DNA of 64,000 nucleotides from positions 2,480,001 through 2,544,000 of the forward strand of contig NZ_CP045309.1 of the NCBI RefSeq assembly GCF_009671205.1, read 5' to 3'. A program made the position numbers and the translations under genes. This document shows, in pieces, positions 44,557-51,401 of the stretch. How positions within the stretch are numbered: position 1 is the stretch's first letter; every line of letters starts with the position of its first letter. This stretch comes from Micromonospora terminaliae. Lineage in GTDB: Bacteria > Actinomycetota > Actinomycetes > Mycobacteriales > Micromonosporaceae. The notes below the pieces were generated by a model that saw nothing but the letters and a program-made list of their open reading frames with translations, had not been told where the DNA came from and ran no database searches.

Positions 44557-45042
44557 TCAGTTGAGCGCGGCAGCGAACATGCCCGCCTCGTACGCGCCGC
44601 CCCGCTGGTGCACGATCACCGCCATCCGGTTCGCCGCGTTGATCAGCGACACCAGGGCCACCAGCGCCGCGATCTGGTCGTCGTCGTAGTGCTTGCGCAC
44701 CGCCTCCCACGTCTCGTCCGACACCCCCTGGTGGGCGTCGGCGAGCCGGGTGCCCTCCTCGGCGAGCGCCAGCGCCGCCCGCTCGGCCTCGGTGAACACG
44801 GTGGATTCCCGCCACGCGGCCACCAGGTTGAGCCGGACGGCCGTCTCACCGGCGGCCGCGGCCTCCTTGGTGTGCATGTCGATGCACCACCCGCACCCGT
44901 TGATCTGGCTGGCGCGCAGCGACACCAGTTCCTGCGTGGAACTCGGCAGCGGCGACTGGTGGATCACCATTGCGGCGTTGGCGAACCGCTTGGCGAACTT
45001 CATGGCGATCTCGTTGGCCATCATGTCGAATCGAGCTTCCAT
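44557..45042 (-). CDS. AhpD-like carboxymuconolactone decarboxylase-family protein (ECF41 partner)
   Basis: 161 residues from ATG at 45042, with GGAGG six bases upstream. The AhpD-type redox site is visible as C50-x-x-C53 with H57 (INGCGWCIDMHTKEA), preceded by LVSLRASQ. The protein is expected to be a helical peroxidase-like reductase. It is divergent from an ECF41 sigma factor, and this gene pairing is the known hallmark of the ECF41 group, in which the sigma factor drives the partner gene. Confidence 0.92.
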   Translation of the reverse strand: MEARFDMMANEIAMKFAKRFANAAMVIHQSPLPSSTQELVSLRASQINGCGWCIDMHTKEAAAAGETAVRLNLVAAWRESTVFTEAERAALALAEEGTRLADAHQGVSDETWEAVRKHYDDDQIAALVALVSLINAANRMAVIVHQRGGAYEAGMFAAALN

Positions 45043-45082
45043 GGCTCGGCCTCCCTCGTGCTGTCGCATCGGACGACCACGA

Positions 45083-45109
45083 GATGCCGGGCGGCCCGCC
45101 CCCGTGACA
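45083..45109 (-). promoter_or_regulatory. ECF41-type promoter of the AhpD-like gene
   Basis: On the minus strand TGTCACG (45103-45109), sixteen bases, then CATC (45083-45086) within CCCGGCATCT. The -35 matches the TGTCACA known for ECF41 sigma factors, and the -10 differs by one base from CGTC. It lies 40 bases before the start codon. Confidence 0.75.
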
Positions 45110-45144
45110 GGGCGGCCGCGTGACCCACCCCACACCCGTCCCGG

Positions 45145-45171
45145 TGTCACACCACAGCCCGACCCGGCATC
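45145..45171 (+). promoter_or_regulatory. ECF41-type promoter of the sigma factor gene
   Basis: TGTCACA (45145-45151), sixteen bases, then CATC (45168-45171), again inside CCCGGCATCT: a mirror copy of the promoter of the divergent gene. It predicts autoregulation and supports the start at 45210 rather than 45174, which would lie before the transcript start. Confidence 0.75.
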
Positions 45172-45209
45172 TGATGGGTGACACCCTCGCGACCGAACAG
45201 GAGCCACCC

Positions 45210-46124
45210 ATGGCCGGCACCGCGCAGAGCGGACCCGACGACCGCCCGGATCCCGCCACCGAGGTGTTCCTCACCCATCGCAACCTGCTGTTCACCGTCG
45301 CCTACGAGCTGCTCGGGTCGGCCGCCGACGCCGAGGACGTCCTCCAGGAGACCTGGCTGCGCTGGGTGGGCGTCGACCTCGACACGGTGCGGGAGCAGCG
45401 CGCGTACCTGGTCCGGATCACCACCCGCCAGGCGCTCGCGCGGCTGCGCACGCTCGGCCGCCGCAAGGAGTCCTACGTCGGCCCGTGGCTGCCCGAGCCG
45501 CTGCTCACCGCGCCCGACGTGGCCGAGGACGTCGAACTGGCCGACAGCGTCTCGATGGCGATGCTGCTGGTGCTGGAGACGCTCACGCCCACCGAACGGG
45601 CCGTGTTCGTTTTGCGCGAGGTGTTCGACCTCGGCTACGACGAGATCGCCGAAGCCGTCGACAAGAACCCGTCCGCGGTCCGCCAGATCGCCCACCGGGC
45701 CCGGGAACACGTCGCGGCGCGCCGGCCCCGCGGGCCCGTGTCCGCCGCCGAGAGCCGGGACGCCCTCGCGGCGTTCCAGCGGGCCACCGAGACGGGCGAC
45801 CTGCAGGGCCTGCTCGACATCCTCGCCCCGGACGTCGTCTTCCTGGGCGACGGCGGGGGAGTCCGCCAGGCCGTCCCGCGGCCCGTCGTCGGCGCCGACA
45901 AGGTGGCCCGACTGCTCGCCGCCGGGCTGGGCAGGATCGCCGAGCTGATGTCGCTGCGGCCGGCACAGGTCAACGGCTTCCCGGCGCTGATCATGGAGCA
46001 GGGCGACGAGATCGAAGCCGTCCTGGCCGTACGCATCGACGACGGGCTCGTCACCGGGCTCTACGCCGTACGCAACCCGCACAAGCTCTCGCACATGGAG
46101 CGCGAGATCAGCCTGAGCCGATGA
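45210..46124 (+). CDS. ECF41-group sigma factor with SnoaL-like C-terminal domain
   Basis: 304 residues, ATG 45210 with GGAG seven bases upstream. Sigma region 2 is at about 18-85 (LFTVAYELLGSAADAEDVLQETWLRW; core SAADAEDVLQETWLRW) and region 4 at about 115-165 (LTPTERAVFVLREVFDLGYDEIAEAV). The linker WLPEPL and the C-terminal SnoaL/NTF2-like domain with DGGG and RNPHKL are the marks of ECF41, whose extension controls activity in place of an anti-sigma factor. The divergent partner gene and mirrored promoters agree. Confidence 0.93.
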   Translation: MAGTAQSGPDDRPDPATEVFLTHRNLLFTVAYELLGSAADAEDVLQETWLRWVGVDLDTVREQRAYLVRITTRQALARLRTLGRRKESYVGPWLPEPLLTAPDVAEDVELADSVSMAMLLVLETLTPTERAVFVLREVFDLGYDEIAEAVDKNPSAVRQIAHRAREHVAARRPRGPVSAAESRDALAAFQRATETGDLQGLLDILAPDVVFLGDGGGVRQAVPRPVVGADKVARLLAAGLGRIAELMSLRPAQVNGFPALIMEQGDEIEAVLAVRIDDGLVTGLYAVRNPHKLSHMEREISLSR

Positions 46125-46180
46125 ACGCGCCTGTCGTGACCACCAGTGCCGTCAGGTGCGCACCGGTCACCCGTCGCGGG

Positions 46181-47437
46181 TCATCGGACGGCCCGGCGCC
46201 GTCGGGTCAGGAGCAGCAGCACGCCGCCACCGACCAGCAGGGCCAGGCCGGTCCCGGCGGTCACCCCGGCCCGGGACCCGGTGACCGGCAGGCCGCCACC
46301 ACCAGCGCCACCACCGTCACCCGGGTTGCTTCCACCACCGCCACCAGCGCCTCCACCGTCACCGGGGTCGCCGCCACCACCACCGCCGCCGCTGCTGTTC
46401 GCGACCACCACGATGGCGAACCCGTCCTGGTTGTCGCTGTCGTCCACATCCACCGCCCGTACCGCGACGGCGTTCGTGGGAAGCGCGCTCCGCGCCGGGC
46501 CGGAACGGTCCGATTGGGGGTCGCTCAGACCCTCGACCCGGACGGTCCCGTTTCGCAACGTGACCGGCGCCTTCGTGGCCGCCGACACCGTCACCAGGTG
46601 GTACAGCTCGACGGCGGAGTGGCGCTGGTCGTTCGGGTCGGTGTCCTGGTCGACCGGAACGAGGGCCAGCCGGTCGTAGGTGCAGACCGCCGCACGCCCC
46701 GCGTCACCGAGGGCGCACTCACTGGGCGGCCTGGTGAAGGTGGCGCCCGCGGGCAGGCGCAGCTCGACCTTGACGCCATCGACCGGCTTCCGCCCCTGGT
46801 TGGCGATCGTGTAGCGCACCGCGCCCGTCTCGCCCGGATTCAACGTCCCGGTGGATGTGAGGCTGCCGTCGGCAGCGACCCGCACCGACTGCGTCACGTC
46901 CGGCGCGACCACCGAAAGGTCGGCTTCGGCCTGATCCACCACCTCGATCGGGAACCACTTCGTGTTGTCGGCCGGATTCGTGTCGACCGGTTCGACCTCG
47001 ACGGTCACCTTGATCCGGCCCGCGAGGGGCTCTCCGGTCTGGACGGTGGCGACAACGGGAAGGTCCACCGTCTCGCCCGGCCCCGGAACGTGATCCGGCA
47101 GCAGGTCGCAGTACCAGCCGGAGAAATCCCCGTCGCACTCAGCCAGCCCGCCGGTCGGCCAGAGCGTGAGCCGGAAATCCAACCTGTCCAGGTCCGACGC
47201 GTCGACCCGGACGACGACCTGGGTCGGGGTCGCGTCGCCCCGGTTGCTGATCTTCAGGTGCAGCGTCTTCTTCGTGACCCCCAGCGGAATCGTCCCGCCG
47301 GCCAGGTCGACGGTGAGGTCCGTACCCGCCGGCGCCGACGGCGCCGCCGAAGCGGAAGCCGCGGGCACGCCGACCCCGCCGAGAAGAAGCAGCACGGTGG
47401 CCACCGTTCGGGGCAGCCACGGAAGTCCGAACCTCAT
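46181..47437 (-). CDS. LPXTG-anchored surface protein
   Basis: 418 residues from ATG at 47437, with GGAGG upstream. A signal peptide (about 1-32) ends near ASA-SA. Two CARDB/DUF11-like beta domains follow (LKISNRGDATPTQVVVRVDASD, then RYTIANQGRKPVDGVKVELRLP). A Gly-rich linker with a repeated PGDGGGAGGGG leads to the sorting signal LPVTG (383-387), a hydrophobic helix and a final RRRRAVR. It should be attached to peptidoglycan by a class E or A sortase; none is encoded in this window. Confidence 0.9.
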   Translation of the reverse strand: MRFGLPWLPRTVATVLLLLGGVGVPAASASAAPSAPAGTDLTVDLAGGTIPLGVTKKTLHLKISNRGDATPTQVVVRVDASDLDRLDFRLTLWPTGGLAECDGDFSGWYCDLLPDHVPGPGETVDLPVVATVQTGEPLAGRIKVTVEVEPVDTNPADNTKWFPIEVVDQAEADLSVVAPDVTQSVRVAADGSLTSTGTLNPGETGAVRYTIANQGRKPVDGVKVELRLPAGATFTRPPSECALGDAGRAAVCTYDRLALVPVDQDTDPNDQRHSAVELYHLVTVSAATKAPVTLRNGTVRVEGLSDPQSDRSGPARSALPTNAVAVRAVDVDDSDNQDGFAIVVVANSSGGGGGGGDPGDGGGAGGGGGSNPGDGGGAGGGGLPVTGSRAGVTAGTGLALLVGGGVLLLLTRRRRAVR

Positions 47438-47624
47438 GACGCAGCCCTCCGGATGAACGGACGGTGGATCTGTGGACACTATCGGCAACCGGCCGGGTTC
47501 GGTATCCCTCGCGCGAGCCGGGTCGGGCCGCCCCTACAGCTGTCGCACCTGGAGCGAAGGTCAGCCTGAGCCGCCGAACACGGCCGGGCACGGGAAGTTC
47601 CCACCGAAGGAGAGGCAGGAGAAA

Positions 47625-48110
47625 ATGGCGGACGAGACCAGCATCCGGCAGCAGATCGAGGGGATCGTCGAAGGACTGCGGAACAAGGACCTCGAGGCCC
47701 TGCGCAGGCTCTACACGACCGACGTGGTGTCCTTCGACGTCGAACCGCCGCTGCAACACGTCGGGATCGACGCCAAACTCAAGAACTGGGCGAACGTCTT
47801 CGCGTTCTTCGACACCGTGTCCTACGAGGTCCGGGACCTGACCCTGACCGTCGGCACCGACGTCGCATTCGGACACGCGTTCGGCCGGCTCAGCGGCACA
47901 CTGCACGACGGGACCGCGACGAACGGCATGTGGGTCCGGGCCACCTTCTGCTTCCGGAAGATCGACGGAACCTGGCTGATCGCCCACGACCAGGTCTCCG
48001 TGCCGCTCGACATCCGCACCGGCAAGGGAGTGGTCGACCTCCAGCCCGGACCGGCGGCCGAGGCCGGTCGAGCCGGAACCGCGGGGCGTCCGCCCAGCCA
48101 GAGACCGTGA
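47625..48110 (+). CDS. SnoaL-like NTF2-superfamily protein
   Basis: 161 residues from ATG at 47625, with AAGGAGAGG upstream. One NTF2-like alpha+beta barrel is visible: QQIEGIVEGLRNKDLEALRRLYTTDVVSFDV at the start, GHAFGRLSGTLHDG and MWVRATFCFRKIDGTWLIAHDQVSVPLD at the end, of the SgcJ/ketosteroid-isomerase-like type. The C-terminal 30 residues are Ala/Gly/Pro-rich. Substrate and partner unknown. It is the last gene before dif. Confidence 0.85.
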   Translation: MADETSIRQQIEGIVEGLRNKDLEALRRLYTTDVVSFDVEPPLQHVGIDAKLKNWANVFAFFDTVSYEVRDLTLTVGTDVAFGHAFGRLSGTLHDGTATNGMWVRATFCFRKIDGTWLIAHDQVSVPLDIRTGKGVVDLQPGPAAEAGRAGTAGRPPSQRP

Positions 48111-48122
48111 TAGGCACCTGGT

Positions 48123-48251
48123 GTGGGTGCACTGCGCGACCTCGGAATGTCCGACCTGACCGAGCGAGACTGGCACGACGAGGTCACGTTCGAGGGCCCA
48201 CACCGCCGGGTCACCGTGGGCCGCACGCTGCCGCAACGCCAAAGTCGATAA
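48123..48251 (+). CDS. possible 42-residue fragment ending inside dif
   Basis: An open frame from GTG 48123 reads GALRDLGMSDLTERDWHDEV and ends in a TAA whose bases lie in the left arm of dif. The composition is protein-like, but there is no ribosome site and no family I can name. It could be the tail of a gene truncated at dif by a past recombination event. Confidence 0.3.
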   Translation: MGALRDLGMSDLTERDWHDEVTFEGPHRRVTVGRTLPQRQSR

Positions 48252-48268
48252 TGTACATTATGTCAAGT
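48241..48268. other. chromosomal dif site (XerC/XerD recombination site)
   Basis: 28 bases: left arm AAAGTCGATAA (48241-48251), centre TGTACA (48252-48257), right arm TTATGTCAAGT (48258-48268). The last 23 bases agree exactly with the actinobacterial dif consensus I know (CGATAAT, two variable bases, ACATTATGTCAAGT). Chromosome dimers are resolved here by XerC/XerD under FtsK. It marks the replication terminus. It is intergenic and far more AT-rich than its surroundings. Confidence 0.93.
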
Positions 48269-48292
48269 AGACAGTTCGGGGGCCTCCCCGGG

Positions 48293-49162
48293 TCAGCCCA
48301 CGACCGGGTCGGCCAGGACCGCCGCGAGGATCCGCGACTGCTCCTCGTTCCGCCCGTCCGGGCGCGCCAGCGTGATGAGCGCCTTCCACAACGCCCAGCC
48401 GCGGGCGCGCCGCCAGGCGTCGCCGGTGAGGCCGGCCGCCTCCCGGAACACCTTCCGCTCGTTGCCGGCGAACCAGGTCCAGGCCGGCACCAGGTCGCAC
48501 GCGGGGTCACCGACACCGCAGGTGCCGAAGTCGATGACCGCGGACAGCCGCCCACCCGAGACGAGCAGGTTGCCGGCGGCGACGTCCCCGTGGAACCAGA
48601 CCGGCGGCCCCGGCCAGGCCGACGTCTGGGCGTGGGCCCAGACGTCCCGGCAGGCCGCCGTGTCCACCCGGTGGCCCAGCGCGTGCAGGGCACGCTCGAC
48701 GTCGTCGCCGTAGGCGCTCGGATGGCAGCCCCGGAAGCAGGAGTGACCTCCGGCCGCCGGGCCGCCGGCGGTGGGCGCCTGCCGCAGCGCGGTCAGGAAC
48801 GCCCCGAGGTCGCGCGCCACGGCGGGCCGGTCGACCTCCCCGGCGGCCTCGAGGGTGTCGCCGGGCAGCCAGCGCCGCACCGACCAGGGGTACGGGTAGC
48901 CGTCGCCTGGTGCTCCGGTGGCGACCGGTTCGGGTACGGGCAGCGGCAGGTGGCGGGCCAGTTCCGGCAGGCAGCGGTCCTCCTTGGCGACGCCGGGCAC
49001 GTAGCCCTCGGCGCTGGGCAGCCGCACGACGAGGTGGTCGCCGAGGCGGAACGTGCGGTTGTCCCACCCCTGCCGCGGCACGGCGGCGACCGGCAGGTGC
49101 GCCCACCGCGGGAACTGTGCGGCGACGAGCCGGCGTACGAGTTGTTCGTCGATGTCCACCAC
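48293..49162 (-). CDS. aminoglycoside phosphotransferase (APH)-family kinase
   Basis: 289 residues from GTG at 49162. Protein-kinase-like fold: N-lobe QGWDNRTFRLGDHLVVRLPSAEGY with the ATP-binding Lys/Arg region, Brenner motif WFHGDVAAGNLLV with catalytic Asp near 198, and DFG-like metal site AVIDFGTCGVGDPACDL. The family phosphorylates aminoglycosides, macrolides or small metabolites; the substrate cannot be assigned. The gene fills the space between dif (25 bases past its stop) and a dif-like palindrome (76 bases before its start). Confidence 0.88.
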   Translation of the reverse strand: MVDIDEQLVRRLVAAQFPRWAHLPVAAVPRQGWDNRTFRLGDHLVVRLPSAEGYVPGVAKEDRCLPELARHLPLPVPEPVATGAPGDGYPYPWSVRRWLPGDTLEAAGEVDRPAVARDLGAFLTALRQAPTAGGPAAGGHSCFRGCHPSAYGDDVERALHALGHRVDTAACRDVWAHAQTSAWPGPPVWFHGDVAAGNLLVSGGRLSAVIDFGTCGVGDPACDLVPAWTWFAGNERKVFREAAGLTGDAWRRARGWALWKALITLARPDGRNEEQSRILAAVLADPVVG

Positions 49163-49238
49163 GGACCCAGTCTCCGGGGGGCGACAACCGGTTTCCGGGG
49201 TCGCTCCCCCGGGATCGGACCCTACCGGGAACGCGAAA

Positions 49239-49266
49239 ATGATGCATAATATGCCTTATGCATGAC
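49239..49266. other. dif-like palindrome at the recombinase start
   Basis: ATGATGCATAA (49239-49249), centre TATGCC (49250-49255), TTATGCATGAC (49256-49266). The inner arms ATGCATAA and TTATGCAT are exact complements, and ATAA-N6-TTAT matches the geometry and inner bases of dif 1 kb away. The outer bases differ from the dif consensus. The recombinase ATG lies inside the right arm. It may be a secondary Xer site or an operator of the recombinase gene. Confidence 0.55.
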
Positions 49267-50265
49267 AAACCGGACGAACCGGTAGGGCGGTTGATCGACG
49301 AGTTCCTGACCGCCCGGGCCACCCGCAAGCCCTCCCCGCACACCCTGGCGGCCTACCGGCGGGACCTGACCACGGTGGCGGGTCTGGTGGCGGCCGAGCA
49401 CGACACCACTCCCCTCCCCCTCGACCGGCTCCCGGTCAGCGCCCTGTCGCCCCGGGTCATGCGTGCCGCGTTCGCCCGTTTCGCCGCGCCCCGCGCCGCC
49501 GCGTCGGTCCACCGTGCCTGGTCCACCTGGAACAGCTTCTTCACGTTCCTGGTGGCCGAGGGCGTCGTACCCGGTAATCCCATGCCGGCGGTGGGGCGGC
49601 CCCGGACCCCGCTCCCCCAGCCCAAGCCGCTGCGCGGCGAGGACACCCCGGAGGAGCTGCTGGCCGCGGTGGCGCGGGAGGACGGCCGGCAGCGCGACCC
49701 GTGGCCCGAGCGGGACCTGGCGGTGCTGGTGCTGGCCCTGTGCGCCGGTCTGCGGCTGTCGGAGCTGCTGGCGCTGCGGGTGGCGTCGGTGGCGGGCCGG
49801 GACGGTGAGCGGCGGGTGGACGTGGCCGGCAAGGGTGGCCGGCCGCGGACCGTGCCGATCGAGGCGGGTGTGGACCGGGTGCTGGCGGACTATCTGGACA
49901 GCCGGCGGCGGCGGTTCAGGACGCACAGCGTCCGGCCGGACTCGCCGCTGCTGGTGGACCGGCAGGGCGAGCCGCTGCGCCGGGGCGGCCTGCAGTACCT
50001 GGTGGAGTCGTGTTTCCGGCGGGCCGGGATCGGTGACCGGGTGCCGCGGGGTGCGCGGCTGCACGCGTTGCGGCACACGTTCGCGACGCGGCTGGCCGAG
50101 GATGGGGCGAGCGCCGCGGAGATCATGCGGTTGCTGGGGCACGCGTCGCTGGCGTCGTCGCAGACGTACATCGAGGTGACGGCGGGTCAGCAGCGCGCCG
50201 CGGTGGCGTCGAACCGCACGAACCGGGCCCTCGCCGGCTTGCTGGCGAGGCGGGCGGAGCCCTGA
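49258..50265 (+). CDS. XerC-like tyrosine recombinase encoded next to dif
   Basis: 335 residues. A core-binding domain (about 10-115, with KPSPHTLAAYRRDL) precedes a complete catalytic domain: R166 (CAGLRLSEL), K192 (GKGGRPRTVP), H269 and R272 (HALRH), H295 (LGHASL) and Y304 (QTYIEV). The C-terminal part is like XerC. The ATG at 49258 lies in the palindrome and has no clear ribosome site, so the transcript may be leaderless. The nucleotidyltransferase gene starts nine bases after its stop. Confidence 0.92.
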   Translation: MHDKPDEPVGRLIDEFLTARATRKPSPHTLAAYRRDLTTVAGLVAAEHDTTPLPLDRLPVSALSPRVMRAAFARFAAPRAAASVHRAWSTWNSFFTFLVAEGVVPGNPMPAVGRPRTPLPQPKPLRGEDTPEELLAAVAREDGRQRDPWPERDLAVLVLALCAGLRLSELLALRVASVAGRDGERRVDVAGKGGRPRTVPIEAGVDRVLADYLDSRRRRFRTHSVRPDSPLLVDRQGEPLRRGGLQYLVESCFRRAGIGDRVPRGARLHALRHTFATRLAEDGASAAEIMRLLGHASLASSQTYIEVTAGQQRAAVASNRTNRALAGLLARRAEP

Positions 50266-50274
50266 GCGGGCAGC

Positions 50275-51309
50275 ATGGCCGGGATGCGGGTGGGCGAGGC
50301 GCGGGTGGTGGCGGCCGGGTGGGTGCGGGAGGCGATGCGCCGGGACCCGTCGATCGGGGGCGCGTTCTTCAGCGGGTCGACGGTGGGTCTGCCGGACGGG
50401 GCGGTGCTGCCGGCGTCCTCGGATGTGGACGTGCTGCTGGTGCGGGACGCCCCGGCGGCGAAGGTGGGCAAGTTCCGCCACCGCGGAGTGCTCCTGGAGG
50501 TCTCGGCGCTGACGTGGGCGGAGCTGGGGTCGCCGCAGGAGGTGCTGGGGTCGTGGGTGTTCGCGCCGATGTTCCGCACGGACACGGTGATCGCGGACCC
50601 GTCGGGCCGGTTGGCGGTGATCCGGGAGCGGGTGGCGGCCGGGTACGCGGATCCGGTGTGGGTGCGGCGGCGGTGTGCCGGGGTGCGGCGGCGCGTCGAG
50701 GACGGGTTGGCGCGGCTGGACGGGCGCGCGCCGCTGCACGACCAGGTGCTGGGGTGGGTGTTCCCGACGTCGCTGCTGGCGGTGCTGCCCGCGGTGGCGG
50801 GGTTGCGGGATCCGACGGTGCGGCGGCGGTACGTGCGGGCGCGGGAGGTGCTGGGCGTGTACGGGTTCGCCGACCGGTACGAGGAGTTGCTGGCGTCGTT
50901 GGACGGCGGCGGGGTGGGTCCGGGCCGGGTGCGGGAGCACGTGGCGGGGTTGGCGGTGACGTTCGACGAGGCGGCGCGGGTGCGGCGTACCCCGGTCGCG
51001 TTCGGGGCGGATCTGTCGGCGGCGGGGCGGCCGGTGGTGGTGGACGGGAGCGCGGAGCTGGTGGCGGCGGGCGCGCACCGGGAGGCGATGTTCTGGATCG
51101 TGGTGACGTACGCCCGGTGTCACGCGGTGCTGGCGGTGGACGCGCCGGAGCGGGAGCGGGTGTTGCGGCCGGCGTTCGAGGCGGCCGTGGCGGATCTGGG
51201 AGTGGTGTCGGCGGCGGACCGGCGGCGGCGGGCGGCGGCGGTGCTGGGGTCGTTGCCGCGGTGGCAGGCGGTGGCGGATGCGGTCGCGGAGCGCGCTGTG
51301 GCAGGCTGA
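50275..51309 (+). CDS. nucleotidyltransferase-domain protein
   Basis: 344 residues. A minimal nucleotidyltransferase motif is clear near the N-terminus: G34-S35 in FFSGSTVG and D50-x-D52 in SSDVDVLLV. A long helical region follows (about 120-340) with VWVRRRCAGVRRRVEDGL and EAMFWIVVTYARCHAVL. It resembles aminoglycoside nucleotidyltransferase-like or MNT-type enzymes, but the substrate is not evident. The third codon positions are extremely G-rich, unlike genes left of dif. It is probably co-transcribed with the recombinase. Confidence 0.78.
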   Translation: MAGMRVGEARVVAAGWVREAMRRDPSIGGAFFSGSTVGLPDGAVLPASSDVDVLLVRDAPAAKVGKFRHRGVLLEVSALTWAELGSPQEVLGSWVFAPMFRTDTVIADPSGRLAVIRERVAAGYADPVWVRRRCAGVRRRVEDGLARLDGRAPLHDQVLGWVFPTSLLAVLPAVAGLRDPTVRRRYVRAREVLGVYGFADRYEELLASLDGGGVGPGRVREHVAGLAVTFDEAARVRRTPVAFGADLSAAGRPVVVDGSAELVAAGAHREAMFWIVVTYARCHAVLAVDAPERERVLRPAFEAAVADLGVVSAADRRRRAAAVLGSLPRWQAVADAVAERAVAG

Positions 51310-51311
51310 GG

Positions 51312-51392
51312 GGAACGCGACTGGCGGCACGGGGATGGGTCAACCATCGGGGAGCTCGTCGCGGGGGTCGACCGCCTGGGCCTCCGCGGGCG
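51312..51392 (+). promoter_or_regulatory. ZTP (ZMP/ZTP, pfl) riboswitch upstream of folD
   Basis: The conserved elements appear in order with proper spacing: GCGACTGGCGG (51317-51327), CAACCATCGGGGAGC (51341-51355) and CCGCCTGGGC (51372-51381). The two outer blocks pair as in the ZTP class, which senses the purine intermediate AICAR phosphates and raises folate-dependent one-carbon genes. Position just before folD is canonical. Confidence 0.92.
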
Positions 51393-51401
51393 GGGTGCGG
51401 C

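Noticed and set aside
48248..48261. Perfect palindrome ATAATGTACATTAT as a PadR-like operator
   Set aside because: The flanking bases extend the match to a complete dif site, and no gene starts just downstream of it.
51349..51355. GGGGAGC right of dif as evidence against the orienting-motif polarity
   Set aside because: It is part of the conserved core of the ZTP riboswitch and has only four G residues, so it is not a copy of GGGGGAG.
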